Made by a program: the position numbers and the translations under genes. A DNA stretch of 64,000 nt from Metamycoplasma equirhinis (GTDB lineage: Bacteria; Bacillota_I; Bacilli_A; Mycoplasmatales; Metamycoplasmataceae): the NCBI RefSeq assembly GCF_006385185.1, contig NZ_VFIX01000002.1, positions 1 to 64,000 of the forward strand. Reading direction: 5' to 3'. The notes beneath the pieces were generated by a model. The model was given only the letters and a program-made list of their open reading frames with translations, ran no database searches and was not told the origin of the DNA. Shown here piece after piece: positions 45,901-57,767 of this stretch (positions are counted from its first letter, which is position 1; every line of letters starts with the position of its first letter).

Positions 45901-48900
45901 TAGCTAATATTGTATTTAAAATATCTTTAATTAATGTGTGAATGTGGTCTTCAATTGAAGAATTATTACCAGCAATTTCTTTAGCGAAATTTTCATCTCA
46001 TTTTTTAATAGCTTTAGCAATTTCACTTGAAAGTAATTTAACGATTTTTTCGTTATCTTTTAACTCAAATAAAATGTCGGCTATTTTTTCTAAAATTAGC
46101 TTTTGACTTTCAATATCAAGTTTCTTTCAAATTGCTTGAAATAATTGGACTATTTCGCCTTGTGAATATTGTGGAACAATTGACGTGATAGTTTGACTAT
46201 TTTCTTGTTTTAGTGTAGCGTTTTTAGAGGCAGAATTTTCTTCGCCTAACAATTTTTTAATGATAAAGTCTTTATTATCGAAAATTAAGTTAAATATTAA
46301 TAAAACGTCTTCTTTTGATAGATAGTTAGTGATTGCCTCTTTTAATGTTTCAAATTTAAAGACGTTTTTTAAGCTGCCTAATAATCCAGGAAGCAATTTG
46401 GTAATACTTTGTAAATTAAAAGTTGTATTTTTATCTTTTAATAAACTAATAACATTTTCAAGCACACTAGAAACAAGGGTTTCAAAAATGTTTTTTTCTT
46501 TTGCAAATTTTAGAATATGAGCCAAAAAGTCAACCAATTTACCTTCATATTCAGCTTTAATATTAAAACCAGGAAGTAGCGAAGGTAGAAATGTTTTTAG
46601 CAATGAAACTATGGCTTTAATATTATTTTCATCAGATGATAAAGAGTCAGCTGTTACTTTACCAATTAACTTAGCGATTTTTTGCTTGTTTAAAGCGATA
46701 ATTTCTGTTATTAATTCTGTGACATTATTTGCATTATCTAATTTATCACTTGAAAATGATGAAACAATGATATCGTTTAATTCGTTTAGAATTTCATCAT
46801 CTCAAACGGATTCGAGATGTAATTTTAGACTTGATAGAATTGTTGAAATATGTTGTTGCAATTCAATGCCTGATTCACCAGGTTTAACAATAAATGAATT
46901 TAATTGCGAAAATAGTACATTTTTAAGATCTATTTTGCTTAGAATTAATTCAACAATCTTTTTATTGCCTAATAAAATTTTTAAGGATTTAACGAAATCT
47001 TTAAATTCAACTTTGCTTTGGCCATCTTTATTTTTAGCTAATAGTAAGTCAATAACATCATTTGCAATTCCTTGTGATGCAAATTTTGATAAATTAGTTA
47101 ATAAATAGTTAATAAATTTACTAAAATCAGCACTATCATCTGATTTGACGCTTTCTAAAGTTTTAATGAAATATTCAATAAATTTGTTGTAAATATTTGA
47201 ATTAGGAATGTTTTTAATAACTTCAGTTAAATATTTTTTAAATGCTTCGATATCTTCATTTTTAATGTTCAAATTTAAATCTTTTTGAGCCAATGAAATA
47301 GTTACATCTAAAACATCGCTCAATATTGATTCGTCTTGTAAAATCGAAGAAATAGTTGAATTTACAAACTCTAAAATCCCATTGTTTTTTATATCTTTTA
47401 ATAAGTCAATAGTGAAAGTTGTAATCGTTTCTAAATTATAATTTTTGCCGTTTTCAAGAATATATGAAAAAATCTTATTAATTTTTTCTGAATTGACATT
47501 TGATTTAAGTATTGCAAAGATTTTTTCTCAATTTGCTTCAATAATAGAATCAATAGTTTTTTCATTAATTTTTTCGCTTTGAAGATTTTTCTTATTTAAC
47601 AATTCAAAAATCGGCTTGACAATTATTCCTTTTAGTAATGACTTAATTGTATTTGAATATAGCGAATCTTCTTTCATTACTTTTTCTATAATGCTAGAAA
47701 CAATATCGTTAGCAATTTTTTTGCCATCAGCTGTTAATTTTCCATTTTTATTTTTTAATAAATCAAGCATTAATTTTGTAATGGTTTTAGTTGCTGAATT
47801 ATTTAGAATTGAACCTAAATTCTTTGGATCTAAAATATTATTTTGTTTGATATATCCAAATATTGTTGCTTTTAGGCCTTCAATAAATTGAGCTTGTTCG
47901 GAATCATCTTTTCCAAGTTTAAGCGATATTATTGAAAAGAGTAAATCGTGAGCTCCAGATTTACTATCAATAGGATATTTATCACTAATTGCATTATTAA
48001 TGCATTTTGAAATGAAAGTTTCAAAGTTCATTTTTTCATTATTTTTTTCATCAATGAATGTATGAATGCCAAGATATAGTAAATCAATACCTTCATCAAA
48101 TTTGTCTAGATTATCTAAAAAAAGTGAAGTAAATTTTTTAACTTGTGTAGTTTTATCCGTCTCAATATTATTTAATTTGATTAATATGGCGGTAAATTTG
48201 TTTGCTACTTCTTCAAATAGAACTTTATCCTTCTTTAGTAAACCTATTGTGGTTTTCAACAATTCTTTTAATTCAGATTTTGTATCTTTTACTAATTGAC
48301 TTAAAAAATCAACATATGAATCACTTTCAAAGTATTTTTCTGGCTCGTCAACTAATAAAACCGTGATTTTTTCAGCAAGTGCTTTTATTGAATTTACAAA
48401 GCTTTGATCATCAAATATTCTTTGAAATTTTGGATCAGGATTGCCAAAAACTTTTTTATAGGTTTTATTGACTAATATATCGTTAATAAATGCATTTATG
48501 AAATTTTTAACAAGTTTTTTTCCTTCACCATTTTTTGATAGTTTAGTATTTGCAATTTCTTTTGTTAGTAAGTAAATATTATTAATTGATTGGAATTCAC
48601 TTTTAAAAATTGTCATAATGTCTTTCAATTTGATTGAATATGATTTTTCTAAAATTAAATTATCAATTTTTTTAGCAACAGAAGCAATATTATTTTGCAA
48701 TGTTTTGCTATCTAATAGTGAATTTATAATATTGATTAAAAACTCACGGTTTTTAGAATTTTCTATTTCTTTTTCCATAAAACTTAACAAGTTTTTTAAT
48801 TCGTTAAGATCAATGTTAACTAATTTTAATAAATCGCCTAAACCATAAATTAGTTGTTTATTTGTTATGTTTTTGCCATTATTAAAACTTAATTTAATGT

Positions 48901-50170
48901 TAGATAAAATATTAAATTCTCTTTTTGAATCAATTAATTTTTTATTATTATCTAATTTTTCAAATGAATAGCTTTTTGAAAAAGTATCAATATTTTCACC
49001 TACAAGACCTAAAATATTTGATTTAATAGCGGTTGCGTGTGTTTTAAATAGTAGTGCTTGGCTATATGAATTATTATCCGAGTCATTAGTACTATTTTTT
49101 GAAATCAAAGCTTCGTAATCTTTTTTAGATAGCGATAATTTTACAAAAATATCTTGTGCTAATTTTTTATAAGTATTGTTTGTTGGCAAAAAATCTAAAA
49201 TTGAATCAGAAAATTTATTAGTATTTTCTGAAATCATATTTTCATTTTTAAAACTTACGAAATTTACCTTAGCATTTTTAGATGCTTCTCTAAGGCTGCT
49301 GTTAAGCTTTTTAGTAATATCACCTATATAATCATGATTAATTTGATTTTTTAAAATTGCAGTTAAACGTAAATAAGGACTAGCATATCCAATTACATTA
49401 ATATTAGCGTTTGGATTTATTTTTCTAACTTCGCTTAATAGTGTTACATATTTAGCTACAATGGCGTTGCTTTTTTGTTCGTAAACTTTTACAATTTCCT
49501 TTAAATTGGCTTCAAGTTTTTTTGTATCATCATTTTCTCTTATTACGTTAAATAGAATTTGAAATAAACTATTGCCATCAAATAAATCATTAAATCCCAG
49601 TGAAATAGTTAAAAGGTTTGCATTTTTTATTTCATTTCTTATTTTTTGAAAATCCTTATCTTCAAATTTGCCAAAAAGATTCTCAAGCTTGTTTGATTTT
49701 GCTAATTGCATTGTTTTTTGGTTATATAATGTCATGGCATTAAAATCATCGTTTGCTTGATATTTTTTACTGTCTAAAATATGCAATCAGTGATCAATTG
49801 TTGAACCTGATAGTCCGTAGTTTTTATAAAATACTAATTTAGTTTTGGCATCATTTAATTCATTGATTGCATTAGCTAAATATGAAGCATAAGAAATACC
49901 GATAATTTTCTTTTTTGCTTCATCATATTTGTTTTCGGCAAAATTATTAAAACTTGAATTATTTCCAGCTGCATAATCATCGCCAAGAGCTAAATATTTA
50001 ACATTGCCTTCAATTATTTTTTGAGAATCTGCATTAATCATTTCGTTTTCATTGTTGTTTTTTTTGTTTTTTGTAATGCAAGAACTTGATAGTAAAGAAG
50101 CTACTCCTAGCGCAGTAGAAGTAGATAGCGCAACTATTGCTTTAGTAATTTTTCTATTTTTTGATTTCAT
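42971..50170 (-). CDS. Giant (2399-aa) lipoprotein with a GDSL/SGNH-like but catalytically altered head domain
   Basis: Predicted surface lipoprotein: signal peptide ending LLSSSC (Cys31). Residues ~55-345 follow the SGNH hydrolase fold: block I YLALGDDYAAG, block II NYGLSGS, block III ISLGFNDLF (Asn194), block V DFLPTNNTYKKLA. The nucleophile Ser of GDS is Asp65, and DxxH reads D326-F-L328, so Ser and His are both gone. The remaining ~2000 residues are Leu/Ile/Lys/Asn-rich amphipathic helices with no recognised domain. Seven in-frame TGA Trp codons separate the pieces, and the total of 2400 codons is exactly in phase. GGAG precedes the ATG. It begins 10 bases after ktrB. Confidence 0.85.
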
Positions 50171-50180
50171 TGTAAAACTC

Positions 50181-51728
50181 CTATCCGATTGATACATCTT
50201 CGTAGATGTAACGATATTGTTCGGGTGTTGATTTTGTTTTTCCTCAAATCTTGATTGTTTGTGGAATGCCAAATTGACCAATTATCATAATTAAAATTAA
50301 TGTAAGTTTTCCGACTGTTTTTACTGAACTTGTTAATCCAGTTGTTAATCCAGAGTTTCCAAACGCTGAACAAATTTCAAATAATGTAAATGTCATAGGA
50401 AACTCATCGCCTTGTATAGTTTTAGCAGTGGCGGGTATTGTTGAATATGTTAGCAATGTTGTCACGGTTATAATTAATATTGCTATTGAAAAAACATTAA
50501 TTGCCTTGATTAGTGTTTCTTTACCGATTTGTCTTTTAAATGCGTTAATGTTTCTGCCACCACGAATTGTGGATAGAACACTTAAAAATATAACTGCAAT
50601 TGTTGTATTGCGAATTCCTCCCGCAGTCGAAACAGGTGAGAAGCCTATAAACATTAAAATTGCATGACAAACAATTGTTGGTTGAGTAAAGTTATAGTAA
50701 TTTACAGTAGAAAATCCAGCCGACCTTGTTGATTTTGTTTGAAAGTAAATAGCGAATAATTTATTTCATACATTCCCGTATTCGGATTGATTTCAAAATG
50801 TATTTGGATTTTTTGATGATGTTTCAAATAATACCGTCAAAGCCAGTCCAAAAATTGTTGTTATTAAGTAGGTTATTAACGTAAATTTAGTAAATAACGA
50901 TAGGCGATGTTTTGAATTATTTTTGTTAACCGAAATGATTTTTAGTCATAAATCATAAATAACAGGAAAACCAATGCCGCCAATCACGAAAACAATAAAC
51001 GTAACAACTTGTAAACTATAATCTTTATAAAATGGTTGTAAGCTTTTATCGCCCATAATATCGAAACCGGCATTATTTATTGAGCTAATTGCATGAAAAA
51101 TGCCATATCTCAATGAAAGTGTAAAATTTTGATAAGGGTTATATTCTGAAGTTACATACGGATTAAATTTTTCACTTTGTGGAGCAAGCGCCTTAGCATC
51201 ATCAAAATATTGGCTTGGGTTAAAATAAAAAAGTAAGGTAAATATTAACGAGCTAACAACAGTCACAATGATTAAAAAACTTATTGAGACTTTTATCATT
51301 TTTCTTGTTTCAACTAAATTATTTGAGCCACGTTCAGTTAGTGAAACTTGGCTACTAAAAATGTTTGATTTAAATCCAAGTAACGATTGAAACAAATAAA
51401 CTTTAAAAGTAAAAATTCCAATTCCACCGACGACAATGGAAAGAGCAATTAAAGCTTGTCCAAATTCATTAAATACTTTTCCAATTGTTATCGTTGTTAG
51501 ACCGGTATCACTGAAGGCAGAAGATGCTATAAAAAGCGCATCTAGATAATTGATATGGTATTTTATACCTAAGTTATCTCTAGCATGCGTTGTGTTTCAA
51601 AAAAGTAGTAGCGACATCAATGTCACAAATAAAACATATATTAGAAATATATATCTTATCGTACCTATACGTTTTAGAAATCTAAAAAATATATTAGAGT
51701 GCTTTGTATTTATCTTTCCACTTTTCAT
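50181..51728 (-). CDS. ktrB: Potassium uptake channel subunit KtrB (TrkH/KtrB family)
   Basis: 515-aa membrane protein with four M1-P-M2 repeats. The four selectivity-filter loops are visible: SAFSDTGLTT, SSINNAGFDI, STRSAGFST and SAFGNSGLTTGL. Each keeps the central Gly. PVSTAGGIRNTT lies in the third repeat region. TGA Trp codons occur near 50244, 50655, 50760 and 50946. It forms the pore for KtrA-gated potassium entry. KtrA is divergent 193 bases away, and the giant lipoprotein follows on the same strand after 10 bases. Confidence 0.92.
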
Positions 51729-51921
51729 AGATAGAAATTTTACCATAAACCCCAAAAAAAGCAATTTTCTAAAAAATGTACTATGTTTTTACAATTTTTA
51801 TTGCCTTAACGGTATTATTCAGTGCGTTTTATTTAACATTTTTATTATTTTTTAGTGTTTATTAGACAAATTACTCGCCAAATGGTAATATTAATTATTA
51901 TTGATTAGCAAGGGAGCTTAA

Positions 51922-52614
51922 ATGAAAATTTTTAAGAAAGTACGTGAAATTTGTATTATTGGAGTGGGTCGTTACGGTTCCGCTATCACTAAACAATTGC
52001 TTACCGATAGGGAAAATAATTTAAGAATTATTTTAATTGATTCTGAAGAAAAACATTTAACACCATTTAAAGATGAAGTCGAGATGATTTACGTAGCTGA
52101 TTGCGCCGAACAAAAATCATTAGAAGCTATTAACGTTAAGGATTTTGATGTTGTCATTGTTAGTGCTTCAAACAATATTGAAATTGTTGCGGCATTATGT
52201 GAACAAGGCGTTAAATCAATCATTGCACGTGCGACAACACGCCGTCATGCGCAAGTTTTGCGCCAAATTGGCGTGCATACAATTATTTCACCAGAAGAAG
52301 AAGCAGGCAAGAAAACTGCTATGCTAGTTTTGAATCCAACCTTATCACTTTATTCGGAGAATATGGTTGAATTACAAGATGGTTTTGTTAGTGCATCCAT
52401 TTATGCGCGTTCAAATGAAATAATTGATAAAAAAATTAGCGAATTAGGATTTAGAAATAAATATGGTGTTGTTATCACTATGATAAAAAGAGAACATCTA
52501 ACATACATTCCAGAAGGTGATTTTAAAATTCTTGAAAATGACTTAATAACTTTTATCGGAAGAGTTGAAGATGTTACAAATGTTTTTAAATTTTGCACTA
52601 ATAATAAAAAATAA
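51922..52614 (+). CDS. ktrA: Potassium uptake regulatory subunit KtrA (RCK domains)
   Basis: 230-aa soluble gating ring protein. The RCK_N Rossmann fold has IIGVGRYGSAI (about residues 12-22) and the acidic Asp-Ser-Glu after the second strand (LIDSEEKH). RCK_C occupies about residues 145-225 (VSASIYARSNEIIDKKISEL to DLITFIGRVEDV). In Firmicutes RCK_C of KtrA binds c-di-AMP and closes the channel, and a c-di-AMP phosphodiesterase is encoded at 3936-5915. There are no in-frame TGA codons. It is followed after 17 bases by the second pepC. Confidence 0.93.
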   Translation: MKIFKKVREICIIGVGRYGSAITKQLLTDRENNLRIILIDSEEKHLTPFKDEVEMIYVADCAEQKSLEAINVKDFDVVIVSASNNIEIVAALCEQGVKSIIARATTRRHAQVLRQIGVHTIISPEEEAGKKTAMLVLNPTLSLYSENMVELQDGFVSASIYARSNEIIDKKISELGFRNKYGVVITMIKREHLTYIPEGDFKILENDLITFIGRVEDVTNVFKFCTNNKK

Positions 52615-52631
52615 ATAACAGGAGAAAATAT

Positions 52632-53960
52632 ATGCACAATATTGATAAAAATTTATTAAATGAACTAGAAGTTCAATATAACAAAAATTCTGAAAATGCG
52701 ATTATCGAAAATTCAATTTTCAAAAATGGAATTAAACAATCATCACTTAATAATGAAATTGTAAAAAAACATAATTTTGAATTTTCAATTGAAACTAAAG
52801 TTGGCGGAATTACTAATCAAAAACAAAGCGGCAGATGTTGAATTTTTGCTGCCTTAAATTCAGTCAGAGTAGAAATTATGGAAGAATTAGGACTTGAATC
52901 ATTAGAACTTTCACAAAACTATATTCACTTCTTTGATAAATTAGAAAAGACAAACACATATTTAACTTGAATTGTTGAGAACGGATTAGAAATTGATAAT
53001 GAAGACAGATTGTTTAGACACTTTAATCAAGATCCGATTTCAGATGGTGGTTATTGAGAGTTTTTTGTTAATTTAATTAGAAAATACGGTATTTGCCCAA
53101 AACAAGCAATGAACGAATCGTTTCATAGTGAAGCTACAAATGATATGGTTACGCAAATTAATTGAAGATTGAAAGCTTATACTGTACAAATGCGTAACGA
53201 ATTTGCAAAATCAAAGGATTTAAATAAAGTTATTTCTTTAAAGAAAAAAGCATTAGAAGATGTATACAATATACTAACAAAATCGTTAGGAAAACCACCA
53301 AAAAACTTTACATTTGAATATCGCAATAAAGACAAAGAATTCAAACGAATTAATAACATTACTCCTCTTGATTTTTATCAACAATACGCTAAAGATTTTT
53401 TGGTAGATAAAATAGATTTGATTTCAGATCCTAGAGGAATTTTTAAAGAAAACCAATTAATTGTATGTCCACTTGTAAAAAACGTGACTGAAGGCAATCC
53501 TTTAACCATGTTAAATGTTGATATTAAAACCATGAAAAAAGCAATGATTGAGCAATTAAAAAGTGGTGAAACTGTATGATTTGGTTGCGACGTTTCAACT
53601 TTTTCATCAAAAGATGGTATCATGGATCCAGAATTGTATTCGTACGATTTAACATTAACTAAAACACCAGAATTTGATAAAAAAGCGCGTTTTGAATCAA
53701 GAGCGTCAGTAATAAGCCATGCTATGAATATGGTTGGTGTTAATTTATGCGATAAAGGTCATTCTTTAACTTGAAAAGTTGAAAATAGTTGAGGTGATAG
53801 TGCTGGTAAAAAAGGATACTATTCAATGAGTGACACATGATTTACGGAATACAATTACATGGCGATTGTTGACAAAAAATTTTTACCAAAAGAAGTATTA
53901 GAAGCATTGGATAAAAAACCAATTGAAATTTCTCCATTTGACCCTTTATGTGAAGAATAA
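52632..53960 (+). CDS. pepC: Aminopeptidase C (C1B cysteine peptidase), copy 2
   Basis: 442-aa paralogue of the gene at 37602. Catalytic Cys69 in KQSGRCWIFAALNS, His in VISHAMNMVGV and Asn in KVENSWGDSAGK. The domain order and the GGYWEFF element are shared with copy 1, but overall residues differ widely, so the duplication is old or one copy was acquired. AGGAGA precedes the ATG at 52632, and it lies 17 bases after ktrA, likely cotranscribed. A good terminator follows. Confidence 0.93.
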
Positions 53961-53971
53961 TTTTAAAAATT

Positions 53972-53997
53972 AAATCCGCAATGTGCGGTTTTTTTTG
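53972..53997 (+). terminator. Terminator of ktrA-pepC2
   Basis: AAATCCGCA/TGCGGTTTT stem with a 3-base loop and an 8-T tail. Confidence 0.88.
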
Positions 53998-54037
53998 TGT
54001 TTTTTGGCTTCATTACACGCAAAAATCAATATTAATG

Positions 54038-54043
54038 TATAAT
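54038..54043 (+). promoter_or_regulatory. -10 box of the acpS-plsC-scpAB cluster
   Basis: TATAAT 25 bases before the GTG of acpS at 54069; AAGGA at 54057-54061 is the ribosome-binding site. Confidence 0.55.
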
Positions 54044-54068
54044 CTTAATATTAATTAAGGATTATCTT

Positions 54069-54371
54069 GTGATTGGAATTGATTTGGTTAGCATTAGTAG
54101 ATTTAAAAACATAAGTAAACGGGCAATTCGCAAAATTTTACACCCTAATGAAATTAATGAATACATTGGTTTGAGTGAGGAAAGAAAAACAATATATATT
54201 GCCAGTAGATGAGCAATTAAAGAAGCTCTTTTTAAGGTTGATAATCAATTCATTTTTTTTAATAAAATTGAAATTTTAAAATCACAACATGGGAAGTATT
54301 TATTTAAAGATTTTGAAATTTCAACTTCAAATGAGGATAATCTAATAATCGCAATTGTATTAAAAAAATAG
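54069..54371 (+). CDS. acpS: Holo-[acyl-carrier-protein] synthase
   Basis: 100-aa phosphopantetheinyl transferase that activates acyl carrier protein. The N-terminal GIDLVSISRF carries the magnesium Asp, and ASRWAIKEALFKV carries the conserved Glu and Lys (family RFAAKEAxxKA). One TGA is Trp. GTG is taken as start because it gives the family N-terminus MIGIDLV and has AAGGA 7 bases upstream. It is slightly shorter than the usual ~120 aa. It is followed after 8 bases by plsC. Confidence 0.88.
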
Positions 54372-54379
54372 GAGCAATT

Positions 54380-55177
54380 ATGAAATTAGCAACACGAAGA
54401 AATTTAAGAATCTTACCATTATTGTTTAATATTTTATTTTTAAGATCTAAGGCAAATAGACAAAAGAAAATGCCCGATTACTATAAAGTTGCCGAAAGAA
54501 ATTATTTTCTGCAAAAGAGTCTTTCAAATATTTTAAGACATTTGAATATCAAATTAGATGTTGAGGGATTTGAAAATGTACCAAATGGCCCATGTCTTTT
54601 GATCCCAAACCACTCCACTTATGCCGATGCACTTATAATGTGATCTGCGCTATGAAATCATGGTGACGGTAAAAAGCAAAGCAAAATAGTTAATTTTATA
54701 GCACGCGAAGAAGTTAAAGCTAAAAGAACTATTCGTCAAATTGCTGAATTAGGGGACACTTATTTTATTGATACAAATAAACCAATCGCGGCTATGCAAA
54801 CTTTATTGGAATTTGGTAAATTTATCAAAAAAAATAAATCTTGTGGTGTTATTTTTGCCGAAGGCACAAGAACAAAAGATGGTAAATTAGGAACTTTTAA
54901 TACCGGGGCTGTACGTTTGGCACAATCAACATATTTACCTATTATTCCTGTAACAATTAATAATGCTGTTAACGCATTAGATTGAAAACGTGAGGGCGAA
55001 TTAATTGTAAAAGTAACATTTCACAATATGCTTAAACCAATCCAATTTCAAACCGTTGATCCTAAAAGTTTAACCGAAAACATTAAAGAAATTATTGCAT
55101 CAAATTATATTGATCAAGTGGTAACTTCTAAAGAGACAGTAAAAAATTCATATACTTCAAGAAAAACAAAGAAATAA
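54380..55177 (+). CDS. plsC: 1-acyl-sn-glycerol-3-phosphate acyltransferase
   Basis: 265-aa membrane-associated acyltransferase that makes phosphatidic acid from lysophosphatidic acid. The catalytic HX4D motif is NHSTYADAL, and FAEGTRTKDGKL is the substrate-binding EGTR block. IPVTINNA is a third conserved block. Three TGA codons are Trp. The ATG is preceded by TAGGAGC. It is grouped with acpS, linking both to lipid synthesis. Confidence 0.92.
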
Positions 55178-55184
55178 ATAAATC

Positions 55185-56003
55185 ATGTACGAAAACGACA
55201 AATCAATTATTAGAGAAATTTCAATTAAACCAGAAGAAAATATTGAAGCAAATGAAATTACTACCGAAGCAAGCGAAAGAAGAATTTTTAAACTGGGAAA
55301 TTTTGATGGCCCTTTAGATTTATTAGTTACATTAATAAAGGAAAAAAATATAAACATTTTTGATGTTGATTTACTAGAACTTGCAAACCAATATTTAGAA
55401 ATTATAAAAAACTTACAAGACTATGAATTTGATATCGCATCAGAGTATTTAGTTATGGCAGCTACCTTACTACAATTAAAAGCTCGAATGATTTTAAAAG
55501 ATCCAGAGGTAGAAGAAGAAATCAAAGAAGAGAAAAAACGTCTATTAGAGCAAATTGCTGAATATGAAAAATTCAAAGAAATTTCGCTAGTTTTACGCGA
55601 ACAAGAAGAAAAACGTAAAAATCTTTTTGAAAAAAATCCCGAGGAAACCGATGAATTTGAAAGAGAAATCGATAGTAGTGTGCTAGACGGTCATTCAAAT
55701 AGTTCTAAATTAGTTGTAACATTGCGAAAAATGTTCGAACGAACTTATGCTGAATTGATTAGAAATGTTACAATGAGCACTGTTGCGATTAGCCCTGAAG
55801 AACAAAAGAGACGTATCATAGCTTTATTTAAAGGTAAAAAAGAACTTAAATTTGAAGAAATATTTAACGTTCCAAGTATAGGCCACTTTGTTATTACTTT
55901 ACTTGCAATATTAGATTTAGCTAGACAACAAATTGTAATATTAGAACAAAAAGAAGATGAGGGTATAATCACTTTTAGAAAAGGAATTGAATATGAAGAA
56001 TAA
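55185..56003 (+). CDS. scpA: Segregation and condensation protein A
   Basis: 272-aa kleisin subunit of the SMC-ScpAB condensin. FKLGNFDGPLDLLVTLIKEK is the family N-terminal signature after an extended ~35-residue acidic leader; DIASEYLVMAATLLQLKARMIL follows, then a charged middle region, and a C-terminal winged helix. No in-frame TGA codon is present. It starts 7 bases after plsC and overlaps scpB by 11 bases. Confidence 0.93.
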   Translation: MYENDKSIIREISIKPEENIEANEITTEASERRIFKLGNFDGPLDLLVTLIKEKNINIFDVDLLELANQYLEIIKNLQDYEFDIASEYLVMAATLLQLKARMILKDPEVEEEIKEEKKRLLEQIAEYEKFKEISLVLREQEEKRKNLFEKNPEETDEFEREIDSSVLDGHSNSSKLVVTLRKMFERTYAELIRNVTMSTVAISPEEQKRRIIALFKGKKELKFEEIFNVPSIGHFVITLLAILDLARQQIVILEQKEDEGIITFRKGIEYEE

Positions 56004-56625
56004 AATAATTGAAGCATTGCTTTTTATTCAAGGTAGTGAAGGATTAAGCTCTGAACAAGTCAAAGATGTTTTTAAACTTAATACCGTTCAAGAAGCAAGG
56101 AGAATCCTAAAAGATTTTAAGGAGTTTTTTAATAAGCAAGAACGTGGACTTAAGGTACATGAATTTAACGATGTTTATAAACTTCTAACAATCGAATCAG
56201 TGAAAGATTATATTTCTGAGTTAGTAACAATAACTGGAAAACAAAAATTGTCTAATGCTGCTATTGAAGTGGCAGGCATTGTTGCATATAAGCAACCAAT
56301 TACAAGATCTATGATTTCAAATATTCGTGGTGTTATTAGTGACGGAATTGTAGCAAGTTTATTAGAAAAAGGAATTATTGAAGAAGTTGGAATAGCTTCT
56401 ACTCCTGGCAGTCCAATTTTATATGGTATAACCAATAAATTTTATGATTATTTTAAAATTAAAACATTGGGTGAATTGCCACCATTTCCTGAATTTAATC
56501 GTTACCACGATGAAGATGAAGAAATGCTGGATAAAGACTTTAACTTGTTTGATTCGCAAAGACAAGATAATGCAAATGAAGACGACAATGTTTTATTAAG
56601 TAATGAAGAGGGTAACAATGATTAA
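55993..56625 (+). CDS. scpB: Segregation and condensation protein B
   Basis: 210-aa partner of ScpA with two winged-helix domains. The segments LFIQGSEGLSSEQVKDVF and AYKQPITRSMISNIRGVIS are family hallmarks (family Y.qPitr.eI..irGV), then LLEKGIIEEVG and TPGSPILYG. The C-terminal tail is acidic. The ATG at 55993 lies inside the end of scpA, so translation is coupled. No TGA codon occurs. Confidence 0.94.
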   Translation: MKNKIIEALLFIQGSEGLSSEQVKDVFKLNTVQEARRILKDFKEFFNKQERGLKVHEFNDVYKLLTIESVKDYISELVTITGKQKLSNAAIEVAGIVAYKQPITRSMISNIRGVISDGIVASLLEKGIIEEVGIASTPGSPILYGITNKFYDYFKIKTLGELPPFPEFNRYHDEDEEMLDKDFNLFDSQRQDNANEDDNVLLSNEEGNND

Positions 56626-57451
56626 GTTCATTGCTAAAAAGGATGACGTAAACCGTATCCTTTTTAAGTTTTTAATTAAGGTTTGTGATAATGTTCCAAT
56701 TTCTAAAATTGAAAAAATCTTTCGCGAAAAAGATATCAAAGTAAATGGTAAAAGAACAAATGATAAACAATATAAATTACAACTTGATGACATAGTCGAA
56801 ATTTACGGAATTTCAGATCCATTTAAAGAAAAAACAGAAAATACTTCAACAATTAATTTCAAGGTTATTTACGAAGATAAAAATATCATTATTGTCGATA
56901 AAGCGGTTAACATTGCTATGCATTCAGAAGAAAATTCGTTGGATAATCAAATTTTAAAATATTTGAACTATCACAAAACTTCTTCTTTTAAGCCCGCATC
57001 AATAGGCAGATTAGACAAAAAAACAAGTGGATTGGTAATTTATGCAAAAAATTATGCTGCTTTAGTTGAATTCGAAACAAAGCAAATTAATTTCGAAAAA
57101 GTATATCAATTCGTGTCTGATTTTGATGATGATATGCTTGACATAACTGTTAAATTAAAAAAAGACATTAAAAACGAGAAAATGATTGTAGATCAAACAT
57201 TTGGCGTAAAAGCAAGAACAATTTTTTACAAAGAAGGCATGCGCAAGTATGCACGTATTATTACTGGAAAAAAACATCAAATACGCGCAACACTTTCATA
57301 TTTAAAATATCCTATTCTTGGCGACATAAAATATGGTGGAAAATTTGCAAAACGTTTATTTTTACATTCATATTCAATAAAACTAAATAACCTAGCTAAT
57401 GGTTTTGAAGAATATAACGGACAAATTTTTATTTCATATCCACACTGATAA
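56618..57451 (+). CDS. RluC/RluD-type RNA pseudouridine synthase
   Basis: 277-aa enzyme converting uridine to pseudouridine in rRNA. An N-terminal S4-like domain spans about residues 1-60. The catalytic domain has VIYEDKNIIIVDKAVNIAMH and SIGRLDKKTSGLVIYAKN, containing the catalytic Asp of the RLD motif (family HRLDrdTSG, with Gly for His), then GKKHQIRATLSYLKYPILGD. The penultimate codon is TGA (Trp), so the true stop is the TAA at 57449. It overlaps scpB by 8 bases. Confidence 0.9.
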
Positions 57452-57464
57452 AATTGGAGGAAAA

Positions 57465-57767
57465 ATGAACAAGGTAGAAATTAAAGAATTAGCTAATAAA
57501 TTATTTATAGAACCAAGTGATGATGTTATTAATTTAACCAATGCATTATTAGATTCAATTGATGAAGGTTTAAAAGACTTAGAAGAATTTGATTTAGAAA
57601 CTTGGCGCCCGCAATCTCATATAAACGAAAAACCGATTAGTTTTTTTGATTTAAGAAAAGATGAGGTTGATAGTGATTTTTACTTAAAGAAAAGCGATGT
57701 GCTAGCTAATTCAAAACAACATAATGATGATTGTGTAATTATTAGAAAGGTCATAAATGAAAAATAA
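57465..57767 (+). CDS. gatC: Glutamyl/aspartyl-tRNA amidotransferase subunit C
   Basis: 100-aa small GatC subunit, which stabilises GatA-GatB. It has the typical EIKELANKLFIEPSDDVI start and the helical region ending near the RKDEVDSDF element (family LReDev). GGAGG lies just before the ATG at 57465; an upstream in-frame codon at 57399 would overlap the preceding gene. Its end overlaps gatA by 11 bases. Confidence 0.85.
   Translation: MNKVEIKELANKLFIEPSDDVINLTNALLDSIDEGLKDLEEFDLETWRPQSHINEKPISFFDLRKDEVDSDFYLKKSDVLANSKQHNDDCVIIRKVINEK

Noticed and set aside
42971..50170. Tandem repeats or a CRISPR-like array within the long Lys/Asn/Leu-rich lipoprotein region
   Set aside because: The similarity is only amino-acid bias of helical segments; no unit of fixed length recurs at nucleotide level.
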